Below, one piece after another: positions 61,630 through 64,000 of a stretch of DNA of 64,000 nt (position 1 is its first letter; every line of letters starts with the position of its first letter). Below the pieces are notes generated by a model, which worked only from the letters and a program-made list of their open reading frames with translations, did no database searches and was not told the origin of the DNA. This stretch comes from Vannielia litorea (GTDB lineage: Bacteria; Pseudomonadota; Alphaproteobacteria; Rhodobacterales; Rhodobacteraceae), in NCBI RefSeq assembly GCF_018424695.1, contig NZ_QTNQ01000001.1:62001-126000 (forward strand), read 5' to 3'. The translations under genes were made by a program, and so were the position numbers.

Positions 61630-62037
61630 TCAGAATTTCAGGATGAAGGGGGTGATGTAGGGAAAGATCATGGCGACAGCGACAATCGCGGAAGCGGCCC
61701 AGAGGGTTGCGCGCATGATGCGGCGGTCGATGGGGCGGGCGCAGGTGCCATCGGCACAGGCCTCGGCATCTACAGGCTTGTAAGCCTTGTAGAAGCCGTA
61801 TCCCAAAAACGCGGCGCTCAGCGCGAAGGTGTACCATTTGTAGGCATAGAGCGCCCCGAGCTGCGCGATGAACACGCCTGTCACGCCAAAGCTGACCAGC
61901 ACCAATGGAAGGATGCAGCAAGAAGTCATCGCCAGCGCACCGAGGACGCCGAGGCCGGTCACGCCCCATCCCTTGGTGGTTTCGTCGCCAATTTTCTGCG
62001 ACTGAGATTGCGGAAGTTCCGCCAAATGTTGTTCCAT
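61630..62037 (-). CDS. merT: MerT-like mercury transporter
   Basis: A 135-residue membrane protein with three hydrophobic segments. The Cys-Cys pair C40-C41 lies in LGALAMTSCCILPLVLVSFG, the first helix, and a further cysteine lies in the loop EACADGTCARP, matching MerT. It is the first gene of the mer operon, starting 30 bases after the promoter. Confidence 0.9.
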   Translation of the reverse strand: MEQHLAELPQSQSQKIGDETTKGWGVTGLGVLGALAMTSCCILPLVLVSFGVTGVFIAQLGALYAYKWYTFALSAAFLGYGFYKAYKPVDAEACADGTCARPIDRRIMRATLWAASAIVAVAMIFPYITPFILKF

Positions 62038-62066
62038 CGAATCTTCCTTGAACAGATGTTTCCACC

Positions 62067-62097
62067 GTTCTAGGGTCTGTAGTTGATACAGGCTCAA
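62067..62097 (-). promoter_or_regulatory. MerR-controlled mer promoter
   Basis: On the minus strand -35 TTGAGC and -10 TAGAAC are separated by 19 bases, longer than the optimum and typical for MerR-activated promoters. The spacer contains the inverted repeat CTGTA-TCAAC-TACAG, the expected MerR operator. It drives merT and the following genes and lies in front of the divergent merR. Confidence 0.85.
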
Positions 62098-62113
62098 GGG
62101 ATTTTTCGGCACA

Positions 62114-62527
62114 ATGAGTAACACAAGCGTGAGATCAATTCGGCGGGGCGATTTGGCCCGCGCAACGGGCTGCAACCTGGAAACCATTCGCTATTACGAG
62201 AAAATCGGGATCATGCCGGACCCGCCGCGCAGTACGAAGGGCTACCGAAGCTACGACGATGCCCACGTCAAGCGGCTGAAATTCGTCATGCGGTCCCGCG
62301 ATCTAGGCTTTTCTCTCGAAGAGGTTCGCGGGCTGCTTGGGCTGGTCGATGACCGATCCCGGACATGCGCCGAGGTGCAGATCATCGCCGAAGATCATCT
62401 GACTGACGTTCAGGCCAAGATTGCCGATCTGCAGCGCATCGAGCGCGTCCTGTCGGACACTGTTGCGCGATGCACCGGCGATGCTGCCCCAGAATGCGCG
62501 GTGATCGATGCGTTACTCGATGCTTAG
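62114..62527 (+). CDS. merR: MerR-family mercury-responsive regulator
   Basis: A 137-residue MerR protein. HTH and wing are in GDLARATGCNLETIRYYEKI and YRSYDDAHVKRLKFVMRSRD. Three cysteines fit the Hg(II) site: one in RSRTCAEVQ (around residue 82) and two in VARCTGDAAPECAVIDALL near the C-terminus. It represses and, with mercury, activates the divergent mer promoter by DNA untwisting. Confidence 0.9.
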   Translation: MSNTSVRSIRRGDLARATGCNLETIRYYEKIGIMPDPPRSTKGYRSYDDAHVKRLKFVMRSRDLGFSLEEVRGLLGLVDDRSRTCAEVQIIAEDHLTDVQAKIADLQRIERVLSDTVARCTGDAAPECAVIDALLDA

Positions 62528-62711
62528 TCCACCCTAAAGAAGAGGGGGCAACGGACCTTCGTGAACGGCGCAGCGAAAGCCCGAAAAGTCCCGCAGAGCG
62601 GACTATTGGAACTGTTTGGTTCGGGCAGGTTTGGACCGGGTTCCTCCGCCAAGCGGAAAAGGAAAAGTGGGCTTTGAGAAGGGTGTTTCAAACCTCTCAA
62701 AGGAGATCCCC

Positions 62712-63101
62712 ATGTCCATGAATGTTCAACCCCAGCCAGACCTTCCGGATCCGACCGTGATCGCGGCGCAAAACGACGCGTTTCGCAAGCTCGCGTGCCT
62801 TGGGGTGCCGCCCGCGCAGCCCATCCAGGGCCGCATGCATGTCACCCGCGCGCTTATGGAGGCCGGTGACGGCTTCATGGCCGAGGCGGTGAAGGCGACC
62901 GGTGCGTTTGATACATTCGAGCCTGAGAATGATCCCGAGGGATGGCACGATTTCGGGGCGGTCGAGATCCGGGGCGAGACCGTGTTCTGGAAGATCGATC
63001 TCTACGAAGCAGACTCGGACTTCCGCTACGGGGCTGAGACCCCGGACAATCCTGCCACCACCATGCGCGTGCTGACCATCATGCTGGCGCGCGACTGGTA
63101 G
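62712..63101 (+). CDS. DUF3768-family protein
   Basis: A 129-residue protein, recognised as DUF3768 from AQNDAFRKLACLGVPPAQPIQGR (family N-terminal helix, here described by its ends), HDFGAVEIRGETVFWKIDLY and TTMRVLTIMLARDW at the C-terminus. Common on alphaproteobacterial plasmids; function unknown. AAAGGAGA lies 5-12 bases upstream of the ATG at 62712, a very strong ribosome site. Confidence 0.85.
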   Translation: MSMNVQPQPDLPDPTVIAAQNDAFRKLACLGVPPAQPIQGRMHVTRALMEAGDGFMAEAVKATGAFDTFEPENDPEGWHDFGAVEIRGETVFWKIDLYEADSDFRYGAETPDNPATTMRVLTIMLARDW

Positions 63102-63137
63102 GGCAGGGGACTCCTCCCCCTGACATCTGAGACGATG

Positions 63138-63175
63138 AAGGCCCGCTGAACCCTCAAAGGGAAAGTGGGCCTTTT
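63138..63175 (+). terminator. Rho-independent terminator after DUF3768 gene
   Basis: Arms GGCCCGC and GTGGGCC with inner CCCT and AGGG pairs, followed by TTTT. It lies about 37 bases after the stop at 63101. Confidence 0.75.
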
Positions 63176-63336
63176 GTCGTGGTGATCCCTGAAGCCGGGG
63201 ATTGGTCACGCGCGTGAGCGCGCGGGCCGCGCGAGGCATTCCCCGCGCGGGTCGAAGTCCGGCGCGCGGTCGTAGTGAACGCTCTGCAACCCCACGCCGC
63301 AATTCGCAGCGCCACAGTGCAGGAAGTCAGTAAACA

Positions 63337-63564
63337 GTGAACGATGATAGGGGTGAGGGCGTCGCGATCGCCAATCTGATCGGGACCGATGGGTGCAGTG
63401 TTGTTGGTTGGGTTTATCGTTGGAGTACAGGCTCACATGCGGTGATGTGGGACGTCCAAGGGCCCCAGCCGGTATCGGAAACCCGGCCGGATATAAGTGA
63501 CGAACAGAAGCAAGAAATCGACTTCGATGCGCTCACGCGGATTCGAAAAAGTGACAGTGGATAG
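63337..63564 (+). CDS. Small hypothetical protein
   Basis: A 75-residue frame starting with GTG after GCAGGAAG. The translation (GTDGCSVVGWVYRWSTGSHA, VMWDVQGPQPVSETRPDIS) looks protein-like in its beta-strand pattern, but no family was recognised. Uncertain, kept as a possible small plasmid gene. Confidence 0.3.
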   Translation: MNDDRGEGVAIANLIGTDGCSVVGWVYRWSTGSHAVMWDVQGPQPVSETRPDISDEQKQEIDFDALTRIRKSDSG

Positions 63565-63771
63565 GATTCTCACGCAGCCGCCAGTTCATATTGATGGAAA
63601 GGGTCTGCGAGCGTACCGGTCATTTGAGCTGATGGCAGCGAAGGTCTCGAAGGAGCCCAGAGTGAGCGATGCTGCGCGCTCCACCAATGTCAGTTTTGGT
63701 GGTGATCGGCGAAATTGTGTATTTTTGGAAGCACCGCCAAAAGCTCTACAAAGTGTTCGCGGTGCGCGGTA

Positions 63772-64000
63772 TCACGGGAACCCCGCACGCATGTATGCGA
63801 TGATTTTCCAGATTTCTTCTTCAGTCAGCGCTTCCCTGAAGGCTGGCATTTCTGTTCCGAAGCGCTGACCGCCCTCAGAAATTGCCCAGAGCAGATACTC
63901 GTCTCCCGACATCGGCATCTGAACAAACCATCTAAGGAGAGCCGGAGAAGGCACGAGAGACCGACCGGCCTCACCATCCCCGAGACCCTCGGCTCCATGA
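63772..64000 (-). CDS. c-type cytochrome, C-terminal part (partial at right edge)
   Basis: The minus-strand frame runs off the right edge. Reading in from the edge it gives HGAEGLGDGEAG, where the His may be the last residue of a CxxCH haem site just outside the window, then SGDEYLLWAISEGG and, near the end, the axial Met region GTEMPAFREALTEEEIWKI before the terminal AYMRAGFP. This is the usual C-terminal half of a class-I cytochrome c domain, with Met as sixth ligand. An electron-transfer role is likely; the gene context lies beyond the edge. Confidence 0.7.
   Translation of the reverse strand, partial: HGAEGLGDGEAGRSLVPSPALLRWFVQMPMSGDEYLLWAISEGGQRFGTEMPAFREALTEEEIWKIIAYMRAGFP

Noticed and set aside
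63497-63868. Plus-strand 123-residue frame near the right end
   Set aside because: Its 3' half is antisense to the cytochrome c fragment, whose motif is clear; the 5' half is unremarkable.
1-64000. CRISPR arrays, rRNA and tRNA genes
   Set aside because: No regularly spaced repeats of 25-40 bases, no rRNA-like segments and no tRNA cloverleaf pattern were noticed. A covariance-model scan was not possible here.

Overview
The window looks like part of a repABC plasmid (or chromid) from an alphaproteobacterium, most likely Rhodobacteraceae. The evidence is the GC-rich coding sequence, a complete repA-repB-repC module (50.4-54.0 kb) followed by two exact parS palindromes, TRAP and TTT solute transporters, and small plasmid families such as DUF3768 and ArdC-like proteins. 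Family names come from remembered signatures; no database search was run.

Region 1, about 1-29.5 kb, is catabolic. It begins inside a fused TRAP permease. A minus-strand operon follows with a MaoC-like hydratase, an enzyme like hydroxycinnamoyl-CoA hydratase/lyase, an acyl-CoA ligase and a three-part TRAP transporter. Facing it are an acyl-CoA dehydrogenase, a second acyl-CoA ligase, a LigI-like lactonase/amidohydrolase, a TetR regulator and a 6PGDH-like oxidoreductase. Then come a citryl-CoA-lyase-like protein, a CaiB CoA-transferase, a TctA-TctB fused permease, a TctC binding protein and another acyl-CoA dehydrogenase, the last divergent from an IclR regulator. The best-defined block is a phthalate pathway at 20.6-26.0 kb: MarR regulator, Rieske oxygenase (pht3-like), reductase (pht2-like), cis-dihydrodiol dehydrogenase (pht4-like) and 4,5-dihydroxyphthalate decarboxylase (pht5-like). 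This would convert phthalate to protocatechuate. An uncharacterised 147-aa protein, an amidohydrolase and an aldehyde dehydrogenase follow. Three promoters here share the same operator-like motif at the same distance from the -35 box.

Region 2, 29.65-31.16 kb, is an IS3-family insertion sequence. No target duplication is visible and it forms a sharp junction: aldehyde dehydrogenase on one side, a 5'-truncated large helical-repeat-like protein on the other.

Region 3, 31.2-41.9 kb, is a defence island. It holds the truncated protein, a complete QatABCD system on the minus strand, and a divergent AbiEi/AbiEii/TIR-like operon. The AbiEii toxin gene carries a one-base frameshift.

Region 4, 42.0-50.1 kb, is a mobility module: ScpB-like and DUF1403 genes, a tniA-tniB-tniQ transposition operon flanked by 16-17-bp repeats, a tyrosine recombinase, a serine recombinase and a VapBC-like toxin-antitoxin pair.

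Region 5, 50.4-57.1 kb, is the plasmid backbone: repABC with a probable antisense RNA between repB and repC, two parS sites, a Fic protein, an unknown gene and an ArdC-like antirestriction protein.

Region 6, 57.3-62.5 kb, is a mercury-resistance operon on the minus strand: merT, merP, a small Cys-Cys membrane protein, an extended MerF-like protein, a 45-aa Cys-Cys protein, merA, a second disulfide oxidoreductase and a YnfA-family membrane protein. It is read divergently from merR across a promoter with the typical 19-bp spacer. A DUF3768 gene, a doubtful small ORF and the end of a c-type cytochrome close the window.
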